Assembly (NCBI GenBank): GCA_023416515.1
Contig: JAEZHP010000015.1
Location: 1-21,713 of the forward strand
DNA length: 21,713 nucleotides
Reading direction: 5' to 3'
Source of the DNA: Pseudomonadota bacterium
GTDB lineage: Bacteria > Pseudomonadota > Alphaproteobacteria > Sphingomonadales > Sphingomonadaceae
Of this stretch, positions 1-7,356 are shown piece by piece. Positions within the stretch are counted from its first letter, which is position 1, and each line of letters starts with the position of its first letter. The notes under the pieces are model-generated. The model did no database searches and was not told where the DNA came from. It was given only the letters and a program-made list of their open reading frames with translations. A program made the position numbers and the translations under genes.

Positions 1-21
1 CAGCTATCCTGCTGGAGCCTG

Positions 22-84
22 AAAAAAGCGGCGAAAAGTCACAAGAGTCACGCCGCCTACGCGCGTGAGAGCGCTTAGGCGGCG
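22..84 (-). terminator. rpsU terminator with two competing hairpins
   Basis: Directly downstream of rpsU on the minus strand. Arms 51-59 and 76-84 are perfect 9-bp complements (CGCCGCCTA / TAGGCGGCG). After one mismatch they continue with GCGC/GCGC (61-64 with 71-74), leaving a 6-nt loop. The inner arm can instead pair over 6 bp with CGCCGC (plus-strand 28-33), which is followed on the minus strand by six T (22-27). The second pairing has the canonical hairpin-plus-U-tract form of an intrinsic terminator. The first is stronger but has no U tract. Confidence 0.75.
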
Positions 85-93
85 AATCGGGCC

Positions 94-300
94 TTAACGG
101 GCGCCGTCGCGCTCCATGCGCTTGCGCTCAAGCTTGCGAGCGCGACGCACGGCCGCGGCACGCTCACGCGCACGCTTTTCGCTGGGCTTTTCATAGTGAC
201 GGCGCAGCTTCATCTCACGATAAACGCCTTCACGCTGCAGCTTCTTCTTGAGCGCCCGCAGCGCCTGGTCGACGTTATTGTCGCGAACGATGATTTGCAT
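94..300 (-). CDS. rpsU: 30S ribosomal protein S21
   Basis: This 68-aa, strongly basic protein is small-subunit ribosomal protein bS21, which binds near the anti-Shine-Dalgarno region of 16S rRNA and helps initiation on structured mRNAs. The N-terminus MQIIVRDNNVDQALRALKKK is the family signature, followed by the KLRRHYEKPSEKR segment and an Arg/Lys-rich tail. The reading frame stays open upstream to 513, but ATG at 298-300 gives the conserved N-terminus and the usual length, so I chose it. The Shine-Dalgarno match upstream is weak: GGAG lies about 12 nt away. It is a single gene, divergent from the protease gene at 551 and closed by the hairpins at 22-84. Identity is very secure. Confidence 0.97.
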   Translation of the reverse strand: MQIIVRDNNVDQALRALKKKLQREGVYREMKLRRHYEKPSEKRARERAAAVRRARKLERKRMERDGAR

Positions 301-550
301 AAAGGCCGTCAGCTCCGTTTCAATTCTGGCTTTGATTGCCGGCGCGGGCACGTGGCTCCGGCGACCGTCAGTCCAAACGCGTATAGCACAAAACAGGTTT
401 CGCCGCGAGACAGGTCCCGCGACGTTGGCGCGCCCCCTAGCAGGGCAAGCCACTGGGATCAAGACGGAGATGGCCGCGCCCGTCGCGGCGACCGATTGAC
501 TCTCCGGCCGCAAAGTGAGTTCATCGCGCTATCGGTTCGCGGGGAGCGAC

Positions 551-1933
551 ATGAAGCCGGTCTGGACTGATGAGCAAATCCTTGGTCAGCTCACCCACTG
601 GGGAGGGAAGTGGAACAACACCCTTCCCATTCCCTTCATGTTCTACAGCCAGTCGATGGCGCATCACCAGCACAAGACCGGCTTCGCGCCATTCAGCGAG
701 GTGGAGCGCCAGTCCCTGCTGCAATCGATGCAGCTGGTGTCCGACGTCGCGAATATCAGCTTCGTCAATATCCCCTCCGCCCTTCTTGCCCCCAGCAAGA
801 CCGACAATTTCCTGGGGTTCTACACGATCAACGACTCTTCGAAGGAGTGGGGCGGCTACGCCTTGCGGTTCATCGTCGACGGTAGCGGGCCGCCTGCGCC
901 GATGGGCAGAATCTACGGCGCCGACATCGTCTTGAACCACGACTTCACCAACGGGGCCGGCGGCTGGAACCTGGGAGATTACAACGCGCGACTTCTCATG
1001 CACGAGCTGCTTCACGGGCTCGGCCTCTCCCATGCCGGAGACTATAATATCGGCAGCGCCACGAGCTATGAGGTCGATGCGGCCTATTTTCAGGACAGCA
1101 CCCAATATATGATCATGTCCTATTGGAGCGCGGCCAACACCGGCGCCAAGCACGTCGCCGGCGGGGTTTCCCAATTCGCCTCCACCCCGCTCCTCTACGA
1201 CGTCGCCGCGCTCCAGGCCCTTTACGGCGCCAACATGTCCACGCGGGCCGGCAACACCGTCTACGGCTTCAACAACACGTCGGCCCGCGACTCCTTTGAC
1301 CTTCAGCGCGATCCGAGTGCGGTCTTCACAATCTGGGACGGCGGCGGCGTCGATACGCTCGACCTGTCCGGCTATGCGTCGCCCTCGCGGGTCGATCTGC
1401 GCGAAGGCGCGTTCAGCGATGCCGGCGGAATGACCATGAACATCTCGATCGCCTTCGGGGCGGAGATCGAGAATGCGGTCGGGGGCCTTGGCGATGACCA
1501 GCTTCGCGGCAACGGTCTCGCCAACAGGCTTGAGGGCGGCGGCGGCGGCGACCGGCTCACCGGGGCCGAAGGCGGCGACCTTCTGCTCGGAGGTTCGGGC
1601 GGCGACATATTCGTCTACGGCCAGCCCGGCGACAGCAGGCCCTCCTCGCTTCGGTCCGACGGCCGCAAGATCTCGGCGGATTATCTGCCGGACTTCGTGT
1701 CGGGCACGGACCTGATCGACCTGTCAGCCTTGGATGCCGACACGCTCTCGGCGGGGGACCAGGCTTTTACCTTCATCGGGATGAGCCTGTTCAGCGGCAA
1801 AGCCGGCGAGCTTCGTTACGAGCTAAACCACGGCCAGCTCGAGCTGCTGGGCGACGTCAACGGAGACGGCGCCGCGGATTTCATGATCACCTCGAACTCC
1901 GCCTCGATCGCCATCAGCGACCTGATCCTGTAG
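551..1933 (+). CDS. Serralysin-like RTX zinc metalloprotease (peptidase M10)
   Basis: A 460-aa secreted endopeptidase of the serralysin/M10B type. From the ATG, the zinc site HELLHGLGLSH is at residues 151-161 (three His ligands, Glu as general base) and the Met-turn IMSYWS is near 188-193. Glycine/aspartate-rich RTX repeats of the GGxGxD type follow at about 310-357 and are expected to bind calcium. The end is an M10_C-type domain with a DVNGDGAADF calcium-loop motif near 436-445. There is no N-terminal signal peptide and the C-terminus is hydrophobic (SDLIL), as expected for type I secretion. No ABC/MFP/TolC exporter genes are in the window. GTG at 515 is an alternative start, but ATG at 551 has GGGGAG just upstream (541-546). 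Repeats are few and degenerate compared with classical serralysins. Confidence 0.92.
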   Translation: MKPVWTDEQILGQLTHWGGKWNNTLPIPFMFYSQSMAHHQHKTGFAPFSEVERQSLLQSMQLVSDVANISFVNIPSALLAPSKTDNFLGFYTINDSSKEWGGYALRFIVDGSGPPAPMGRIYGADIVLNHDFTNGAGGWNLGDYNARLLMHELLHGLGLSHAGDYNIGSATSYEVDAAYFQDSTQYMIMSYWSAANTGAKHVAGGVSQFASTPLLYDVAALQALYGANMSTRAGNTVYGFNNTSARDSFDLQRDPSAVFTIWDGGGVDTLDLSGYASPSRVDLREGAFSDAGGMTMNISIAFGAEIENAVGGLGDDQLRGNGLANRLEGGGGGDRLTGAEGGDLLLGGSGGDIFVYGQPGDSRPSSLRSDGRKISADYLPDFVSGTDLIDLSALDADTLSAGDQAFTFIGMSLFSGKAGELRYELNHGQLELLGDVNGDGAADFMITSNSASIAISDLIL

Positions 1934-2067
1934 CTGTCGCCGTCGCCCACCCCACCTGGAACAAAAAAAGAACTTTCCTACAGCAGTGCGAATCGGCGAT
2001 AGAATGGGGATGCCGACCGCGCGCTCCGCTCATCCATTTCTGCGCCCCCGCCGCCCGCCTCAGGCCA

Positions 2068-2111
2068 AAGTTCACGATTTTGTCGGGAGATCGTGAACTT
2101 CATGAACTTCA
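2068..2111. repeat. 11-bp inverted repeat plus tandem TGAACTTCA motif
   Basis: In the 183-bp gap between the convergent protease and crotonase genes, AAGTTCACGAT (2068-2078) and ATCGTGAACTT (2090-2100) form a perfect 11-bp inverted repeat with an 11-nt spacer. The right arm runs into an exact tandem 9-bp repeat, TGAACTTCA at 2094-2102 and 2103-2111. It could be a terminator for the crotonase gene, whose stop is at 2117, but neither strand has a T tract after the stem. An operator-like protein site is the other reading. The rest of the gap (1934-2067) shows nothing I can name. Confidence 0.6.
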
Positions 2112-2116
2112 CCCCT

Positions 2117-2932
2117 TCAATCGGAGAGAGGTCCGAAGCTCGGGTCGGTTTTGGCGAGCCGGGCCTTGACCGCTTCACCGAGGTCGGCGCTCACCAGCGT
2201 ACCGGCATTCCACAGAGCGACGTCGCGAAGCCCCTCCTCGACCGGGCGCCCGCGGCTGTAGTTGAGGCTTCGCTTGGCTCCGGCGACCGCGAGCGGCGAT
2301 TTCGCGGCGATTGTCCTGGCGAGCGCCAGGCCCGCCTCGATCGCCGCCTCGCGGCTGTCGGTGATCTGGTTGACCAGGCCATGGCGCGCCGCCTCCTCCG
2401 CGCCCATCCGGCGGCCGGTATAGGTGAGCTCGCGAAGGACTCCGTGGGGGATAAGAAAGCCCAGGCGCTGCAAGGTTCCGAGATCCGCGGTGATCGCGAC
2501 GTCGACCTCGGCGATCTGGAAGAAGGCGTCGGAGCTTGCGACTCGCATGTCGCAGGCGGAGGCGATGTCGACGCCAGCGCCGATGCAGCCGCCATGGATT
2601 GCGGCGATCACGGGCACCCGCGCCTGCTCGACCGCGCTGAACGCGTCCTGCAGCCATTCGATATGACGAAGCCGTGCCTCCGCCGCCCGGCCCGCATCGC
2701 TCGAAGGGGGAAACTGGCCGGCGGCATATTCGAGATCGAGCCCGGCGGTGAAATGCCGCCCCTGCCCCGACAGCAGGATCGCCCGGACCGCAGGATCGCG
2801 CCCGACGCGCCGGAAGGTATCGCCGATCGAGGCGAACATCTCCCCGTCCATGGCGTTCAACTTGTCCGCCCGCGCCAGCTCGACATGCGCCACGCCGCCG
2901 TCCTGGGTCACCGCGATCCTGTTTTCCGTCAC
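2117..2932 (-). CDS. Crotonase-family enoyl-CoA hydratase/isomerase, dienoyl-CoA isomerase-like
   Basis: A 271-aa cytosolic enzyme of the enoyl-CoA hydratase/isomerase superfamily, acting on acyl-CoA thioesters in fatty-acid oxidation. Oxyanion-hole segments are visible at HFTAGLDL (60-67) and HGGCIGAGVD (113-122). Asp122, Glu142 (AEVD) and Asp150 (TADLGTLQR) match in identity and spacing the three acidic residues of mammalian delta3,5-delta2,4-dienoyl-CoA isomerase ECH1 (Asp176, Glu196, Asp204 in rat, from memory). That makes dienoyl-CoA isomerisation more likely than simple hydration. The start is GTG at 2930-2932, preceded by a strong GGAGGG at 2939-2944. The palindromic element at 2948-3041 lies immediately upstream. 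The gene is monocistronic and divergent from the [2Fe-2S] gene. Confidence 0.9.
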   Translation of the reverse strand: MTENRIAVTQDGGVAHVELARADKLNAMDGEMFASIGDTFRRVGRDPAVRAILLSGQGRHFTAGLDLEYAAGQFPPSSDAGRAAEARLRHIEWLQDAFSAVEQARVPVIAAIHGGCIGAGVDIASACDMRVASSDAFFQIAEVDVAITADLGTLQRLGFLIPHGVLRELTYTGRRMGAEEAARHGLVNQITDSREAAIEAGLALARTIAAKSPLAVAGAKRSLNYSRGRPVEEGLRDVALWNAGTLVSADLGEAVKARLAKTDPSFGPLSD

Positions 2933-2947
2933 TTTCTACCCTCCGCT

Positions 2948-3041
2948 CCGGCTTCGCTGAGCTTGTCGAAGCGCCCTCCTTCTCTTCCTTTTGCATTCGC
3001 TGCAAAGAAGAAGTGGCCTTCGACAAGCTCAGGCAAGCCGG
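2948..3041. repeat. Palindromic repeat element, copy 1 (intergenic)
   Basis: A 94-bp element bounded by CCGG at both ends. The left arm (2948-2975, core CTGAGCTTGTCGAAG) and right arm (3015-3041, core CTTCGACAAGCTCAG) are near-perfect inverted repeats. The centre holds a second small stem, TTTGCA (2990-2995) with TGCAAA (3001-3006) around TTCGC, flanked by CTTCT/AGAAG-type sequence, so the whole unit can fold as one long hairpin. A related copy in the same orientation is at 17260-17349, with right arms identical at 26 of 27 positions. It resembles REP-like or palindromic repeats. Here it fills most of the shared upstream region of two divergent genes. Confidence 0.9.
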
Positions 3042-3092
3042 GCGGGAGAGATTGCGAATGATTTCCGGAGTCTGGCACGGGGGCACGCCCGA

Positions 3093-3653
3093 ATGAGCCG
3101 CCTCATCGTCAACGGCCAGCCGGTCGAATACCGGCTCGATCCGCGAACGCCCCTGCTGTTCGCGCTTCGCGAGGCGTCGAACCTGACCGGGGCCAAATAT
3201 GGCTGCGGCACCGGCCATTGCGGCGCCTGCACCGTCCATGTCGACGGCCAAGCGGTACGCAGTTGCCAGGTCGTCATCGCGGATTGCGAGGGCAGCCAGG
3301 TGACGACCATCGAGGGGCTGGCGGAGAACCGGGCCCATCCGGTCCAGCAGGCCTTTCTCGCCGCCAACCTCGTCCAGTGCGGTTTCTGCATCCCCGGCAT
3401 GGTGATGGCGGCCGCCGCTTTGGTCGACCGCACCCAGGCATCGACCGACGCGGAGATCGATTCGGCGCTCACCAACATCTGCCGCTGCGGGATCTATCCG
3501 CGCCTCCGCGACGCCATCCGAACGGCGCTTCAGGCGCGCGGCGGCCCGGTCTCGCCGGCGCCGGCCGAAACCGCGCCGCCGCCCGCTTCTGCCCTGGCTC
3601 CCCAGTCCGGCGAAGCGCAGCCCGGCGATGAAATCGTGACGCCCTCGCAATGA
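3093..3653 (+). CDS. [2Fe-2S] subunit of a xanthine dehydrogenase/isoquinoline oxidoreductase-type enzyme
   Basis: A 186-aa iron-sulfur subunit of the molybdenum hydroxylase family (IorA/CoxS/XdhA type), which passes electrons from a molybdopterin subunit. The plant-ferredoxin-type cluster cysteines are Cys38, Cys43, Cys46 and Cys58 (YGCGTGHCGACTVHV). The second cluster is on QCGFC (Cys96, Cys99) and CRC (Cys130, Cys132). A Pro/Ala-rich tail (about 151-186) extends past the usual fold. The frame is open upstream to 2991, but that N-terminus would be translated from the palindromic element; ATG at 3093 gives the family N-terminus MSRLIVNGQ. The large molybdopterin subunit normally encoded next door is absent on both sides, so the partner must be elsewhere or lost. 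Confidence 0.9.
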   Translation: MSRLIVNGQPVEYRLDPRTPLLFALREASNLTGAKYGCGTGHCGACTVHVDGQAVRSCQVVIADCEGSQVTTIEGLAENRAHPVQQAFLAANLVQCGFCIPGMVMAAAALVDRTQASTDAEIDSALTNICRCGIYPRLRDAIRTALQARGGPVSPAPAETAPPPASALAPQSGEAQPGDEIVTPSQ

Positions 3654-3805
3654 TCCGTAAAAAGGTTGCGCCTCCAGAAGCTTGCGCGGAGATTGCAGCT
3701 TAGTTCAGCAACCGCTCATCCACGCGAGGGCACATCTCGCCGCACGGGTGGCATGGGCAGAAGGTCTCCTCGAGTCCTCTTGGGCCGCCGCGAAAGGAGT
3801 AGAGT

Positions 3806-4672
3806 ATGAAAAGGGCAGTGACCCTGGTTCTTCTGGCCGCCACCACGGCCCTTACCATCCCCGCCGCCGTGGCGCAGGATTCGGACGCCAGCGAGATGCG
3901 CGCCGCCCGGCAGGAAGCGCGCGCGGCTCGTCAGGAAGCGCGCCAGGAGCGGGTCCGCGACGAGGCGCCCCGTCAGGAGCGTGTCCGCAACGACGCGCCT
4001 CGCCAGGAGCGAGTCCGCGTCGAGGCTCCGGCCCCGGCGCCGGTGCAGGTCGACTACGCCGCTCAGCGCCGTGACCGCGGCGACCGTGGACCGCGCGGTG
4101 ATCGTGGCGATCGCGGCCAGACCTCGCAGACCGTCCGCGACGCCTGGCAGGGCAATCCGAACGACCCCGCCCGCTCGCGCTACGAGCGCCAGGCGGCCGA
4201 GAATGCGCTTCGTTACGGCACCCGTGAGCAGCGCCGGGAGGTTCGCGAGGACGTCCGCAACGACCGCGTCGACCTTCGCCGCGACGACCGTCGCGACTGG
4301 CGCAACGACCGCCGCGACGACAGGCAGGATTGGCGCAACGACCGTCGCGGGGATCGCCGCGAGTGGCGTCGCGACTGGCGCAACGACCGCCGCTACGACT
4401 GGAACGGCTACCGCAACCAGAACCGAGTCATCTTCCGGGTGAATCCTTATTATTCGCCCTACGGCTACGGCTACAGCTACCGCCGCTTCGGGATCGGCTC
4501 GGTGCTCGATTCGCTGCTGTTCGGCCGCAACTATTGGATCTCGGATCCGTGGCAGTACCGCCTGCCGTCGGCGCCTCCGGGCTACCAGTGGGTGCGTTAT
4601 TACAACGACGTCATCCTGGTCGACACCTGGAACGGCCGAGTGGTCGACGTGATCTACGACTTCTTCTGGTAA
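3806..4672 (+). CDS. Periplasmic RcnB-like repeat protein
   Basis: A 288-aa exported protein. A signal peptide is clear (residues 1-23, ending AAVA before QDSD). The mature part starts with an Arg/Glu/Ala-rich helical stretch carrying three 10-residue repeats of the RQERVRxxAP type (46-75). Next come collagen-like GDR/GPR triplets (about 92-104) and a charged region with repeated DWRNDRR units (about 160-195), then a Tyr-rich linker. The C-terminus YRLPSAPPGYQWVRYYNDVI...VVDVIYDFFW matches the RcnB family (PF11776), whose founding member affects nickel/cobalt homeostasis. Metal handling here is unproven because sphingomonads have many such paralogues. The start is supported by AAAGGAG at 3793-3799, six bases before the ATG. 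It is a single gene ending in an intrinsic terminator. Confidence 0.85.
   Translation: MKRAVTLVLLAATTALTIPAAVAQDSDASEMRAARQEARAARQEARQERVRDEAPRQERVRNDAPRQERVRVEAPAPAPVQVDYAAQRRDRGDRGPRGDRGDRGQTSQTVRDAWQGNPNDPARSRYERQAAENALRYGTREQRREVREDVRNDRVDLRRDDRRDWRNDRRDDRQDWRNDRRGDRREWRRDWRNDRRYDWNGYRNQNRVIFRVNPYYSPYGYGYSYRRFGIGSVLDSLLFGRNYWISDPWQYRLPSAPPGYQWVRYYNDVILVDTWNGRVVDVIYDFFW
3941..4030 (+). repeat. 30-bp tandem repeat, three units, in the RcnB-like gene
   Basis: Three in-frame 30-bp units encode RQERVRDEAP, RQERVRNDAP and RQERVRVEAP. Third-position differences show that the units have diverged at silent sites. Copy number may vary between strains, but one sequence cannot show that. Confidence 0.8.
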
Positions 4673-4697
4673 GCCCGCTTATCGAGAAGCATTGAGG

Positions 4698-4728
4698 AAG
4701 CCCGGGGCGCCAGCCGTCCCGGGCTTTT
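4698..4728 (+). terminator. Intrinsic terminator of the RcnB-like gene
   Basis: A perfect 9-bp stem, AAGCCCGGG (4698-4706) with CCCGGGCTT (4718-4726), an 11-nt loop, then a TTTTCT tract. It lies 26 bases after the stop codon. Confidence 0.85.
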
Positions 4729-4768
4729 CTCTTGTCAGCACCGCCGCTCCTGCGCATTTTCCCCGCCG

Positions 4769-5452
4769 ATGATCGAGACTGCCGACAATTACCGCGCCCG
4801 CATCGGCGCCTGGGTGAAGGCCCGTCTGATGCGCAATCCCAACGCGCTGAAGATCGACGCCGAGGGCCTCGACCTCTTCATCATCCGCGATGTCGCCGAC
4901 CCGGAGCTCTGCGCGGCGCTGATGCGCCTGATCGACAGCGACCTCGTCCCCTCCGGCCTGATGGGCCCAACCGATGACAAGGACTTCCGGACGAGCAAGA
5001 CCAGCAACCCCGATCCGGACAACCCGCTCATCAAGCAGCTCGAGCAGCGCATCCACCAGGTGATCGGGATACAGCCCGAGCTCGGCGAATTTGTGCAGGG
5101 CCAGCGCTACGAGGTCGGCCAGCAGTTCAAGGCCCATTGGGACTGGTTCGATCCCGCGGCGTCCTACTGGCCGCAGCAGATCAAGTGCGGCGGGCAGCGC
5201 ACCTTCACCGCGATGATGTTCCTCAACGAGCCGGAGGCCGGCGGCCACACGATCTTCACCGAGGCCAATGTGTCGGTCCGCCCCCGCGCCGGCAATTTGC
5301 TGGTGTGGAACAACCTCGATGCCGCGGGCGAGCTCAACTATCGGTCCAAGCACCAGGGAAGCCCGGTCGAGGCGGGGATCAAATACATCATCACCAAATG
5401 GTTCAGGGAGCGGACCTGGAAGCCGCTTCCTCCCGGCACTCCGCTTTATTGA
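4769..5452 (+). CDS. 2OG-Fe(II) oxygenase, prolyl 4-hydroxylase-like
   Basis: A 227-aa cytosolic dioxygenase expected to hydroxylate a substrate with O2 and 2-oxoglutarate, releasing succinate and CO2. The double-stranded beta-helix iron triad is visible as His123-x-Asp125 (FKAHWDWF) and His195 (SKHQGSPV). Lys205 (GIKYIITKW) is the usual 2-oxoglutarate carboxylate ligand of prolyl hydroxylases, and GGHTIFTE (159-166) is a typical strand. The substrate cannot be read from the sequence. The ATG at 4769 has little Shine-Dalgarno sequence, but the N-terminal helix fits the family. It follows the terminator at 4698-4728 and appears to be its own unit. Family assignment is secure. Confidence 0.9.
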   Translation: MIETADNYRARIGAWVKARLMRNPNALKIDAEGLDLFIIRDVADPELCAALMRLIDSDLVPSGLMGPTDDKDFRTSKTSNPDPDNPLIKQLEQRIHQVIGIQPELGEFVQGQRYEVGQQFKAHWDWFDPAASYWPQQIKCGGQRTFTAMMFLNEPEAGGHTIFTEANVSVRPRAGNLLVWNNLDAAGELNYRSKHQGSPVEAGIKYIITKWFRERTWKPLPPGTPLY

Positions 5453-5536
5453 ATTTCCTGTTGCCTCACATCGGCTTGCCCTGGGTGTACCGTCCTCCTA
5501 GGACGCAAGGGATCCCCTGTTTACCGTAAGGACCGC

Positions 5537-7354
5537 ATGACCCGCCGATCCGCCGCCCTGCTCATGCTGGGCCTCGCCGCCTGCGCCACCCCGGCCTCCA
5601 ACACTGTCCCGCAGTCGGCGCCGCCGGCCGCCGCTCGCCAGGACGAAGGCGATCGCCTTCGCGCACTGTTCGCGGCCAGCGACGCGGCGATGCTTCGCCG
5701 CAATCCGATCACCGCGATCGGTCGGGGCGACTTCAGCAACGCGGACCAGCTCGGCGATTATTACAGCGACTCCTATGTCGCAGCGGAAAAGGCGGCGGTT
5801 GAGAGCGACCTCGCGGCGCTCGCCAGAATCGACCGCTCGGCGCTCAATTCGACCGACCAGCTCGCCTATGACGTGTTCAAGTTCGGCCGCGAGCAGGACC
5901 TCAAGGGCTTCGCGCCCGACATCCTGTCGCTGACCATCGTCCGGCCGATCAATCATTTCGGCGGCCTTCAGAGCTTCTATCCGGTCTTCGCCTCAGGTCG
6001 GAGCATCGCCCCGTTCCACAGCGTCGACGATTATGAGGACAACCTCTCTCGTCACCGCCAGTTCGGACCGCTCGTCGACCGGGTCATCGCGCGCTTCCGC
6101 CAGGGGCTGTCGTCGGGCGTCGTCGACACCAAGCTCACCGTGCGCAACATGGTCGAACAGATCGACAATATCCTTCGCGACGCGCCCGAAGCCTCGCCCT
6201 TCTACGATCCGGTCGAGAATTTCCCGGCGGCCGTCCCGGCGGCGGACCGCGAGCGGCTTCGCCAGGCGCACCTCGTCGCGATCCGCGAGCAGATCTACCC
6301 CGCCTATCGCCGGCTTCGCGCCTTCCTCCAGGACGAATATCTCCCGCGCGCCCGCGACCAGGTCGGCCTCATGTACATGCAGGGCGGCGACCGGCTCTAC
6401 CGCCGCCTGATCGAGGAGAACACGACGCTTCCGCTCGAGGCGCAGGCGGTTCACGACCTCGGCCTTCGCGAGGTCGCCCGGATCCGCGGCGAGATGGAGA
6501 CGGTCAAGAACCAAGTCGGCTTCACCGGAACGCTCGCCCAGTTCTTCGAGCATCTGAGAACCGATCCGCGATTCACTCCGCCGAGCCGCGAATGGCTTCG
6601 AAATCGCTATTTCGAGATCGGCCGGACCGTCGACCAGCGGATCGGCCGCCTGTTCTCGCACCTTCCTCGAACCCGTCTCGACATCCGCGAGGTCGAGGCG
6701 TTCCGCGAGCGCACCGAAGCCGCCGGCTCCTATCAGGACGGCGCCCCCGACGGGTCGCGCCCCGGAGTCTTCTACTTCAACGCCTACGACCTGCCCGCGC
6801 GGCCGGTGTGGGGAATGGAGACTCTCTATCTCCACGAAGGAGCTCCCGGCCACCACTTCCAGATCATGCTTGCGGCCGAGAACGAGTCGCTTCCCAACTT
6901 CATGCGCTACGGCGGCAACACCGCCTTCGTGGAAGGCTGGGCGCTCTATGCCGAGACGCTTTGGGACGAGCTCGGAATGGAGACCGATCCCTACCAGCGC
7001 TTCGGCGGCCTCAACGACGAGATGCTCCGCGCGATGCGGCTCGTCGTCGACACCGGCATCCATGCCCAGGGTTGGACCCGCGAGCGGGCGATCCGCTACA
7101 TGCTCGACAATAGCGGCCTCACCGAGACCGACGTCACCGCCGAAGTGGAACGTTACATCGCCATCCCCGGCCAGGCGCTCGCCTACAAGCTCGGCCAGCT
7201 CAAGATCCTCGAGCTTCGCGCGCGAGCAGAGCAGGCGCTCGGCTCCCGCTTCGACATCCGCGAATTCCACGATCAGGTGCTCAACACCGGTTCGCTTCCG
7301 CTGACCGTGCTCGAAGAGAAGATCGACAATTGGATCGCCAGCCGGCGGGGGTGA
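5537..7354 (+). CDS. DUF885 family lipoprotein, putative zinc metallopeptidase
   Basis: A 605-aa lipoprotein. The signal peptide ends in a lipobox (LGLAAC, Cys16), so the protein should be lipid-anchored in the periplasm or outer membrane. The DUF885 hallmark LHEGAPGHHFQ (432-442) carries the likely metal-binding His and Glu residues, and AFVEGWALYAE (463-473) supplies a further conserved Glu. The family is related to M32-like carboxypeptidases and is usually predicted to be peptidase. It is the first gene of an operon with two alpha/beta-hydrolase lipoproteins: the next ATG starts three bases after its TGA. TAAGGA at 5527-5532 serves as ribosome binding site. The 84-bp upstream gap has a short hairpin CGTCCT-cct-AGGACG (5491-5505) but no clear promoter. 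Confidence 0.92.
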   Translation: MTRRSAALLMLGLAACATPASNTVPQSAPPAAARQDEGDRLRALFAASDAAMLRRNPITAIGRGDFSNADQLGDYYSDSYVAAEKAAVESDLAALARIDRSALNSTDQLAYDVFKFGREQDLKGFAPDILSLTIVRPINHFGGLQSFYPVFASGRSIAPFHSVDDYEDNLSRHRQFGPLVDRVIARFRQGLSSGVVDTKLTVRNMVEQIDNILRDAPEASPFYDPVENFPAAVPAADRERLRQAHLVAIREQIYPAYRRLRAFLQDEYLPRARDQVGLMYMQGGDRLYRRLIEENTTLPLEAQAVHDLGLREVARIRGEMETVKNQVGFTGTLAQFFEHLRTDPRFTPPSREWLRNRYFEIGRTVDQRIGRLFSHLPRTRLDIREVEAFRERTEAAGSYQDGAPDGSRPGVFYFNAYDLPARPVWGMETLYLHEGAPGHHFQIMLAAENESLPNFMRYGGNTAFVEGWALYAETLWDELGMETDPYQRFGGLNDEMLRAMRLVVDTGIHAQGWTRERAIRYMLDNSGLTETDVTAEVERYIAIPGQALAYKLGQLKILELRARAEQALGSRFDIREFHDQVLNTGSLPLTVLEEKIDNWIASRRG

Positions 7355-7356
7355 CG

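Noticed and set aside
36..50. Direct repeat AGTCAC-AAG-AGTCAC near the left edge
   Set aside because: Only two 6-bp units within the rpsU terminator region. There is no array and no sign of a CRISPR or attachment site.
515..550. GTG start at 515 for the serralysin-like gene
   Set aside because: No Shine-Dalgarno sequence precedes it, while ATG 551 has GGGGAG upstream. It cannot be fully excluded.
2991..3092. Upstream ATG of the [2Fe-2S] gene at 2991
   Set aside because: It would translate half of the palindromic element as an N-terminus. The family N-terminus starts at ATG 3093.
2175..3650. Minus-strand frame of 491 codons spanning the crotonase, the repeat and the [2Fe-2S] gene
   Set aside because: It runs across two real genes in other frames plus the repeat element. 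Its protein is Arg/Gly-rich without motifs.
5491..5516. CGTCCT-cct-AGGACG hairpin and adjacent GGGATCCC palindrome upstream of the DUF885 gene
   Set aside because: Short and without a T tract or a matching repeat elsewhere in the window. Not enough to call a terminator or operator.
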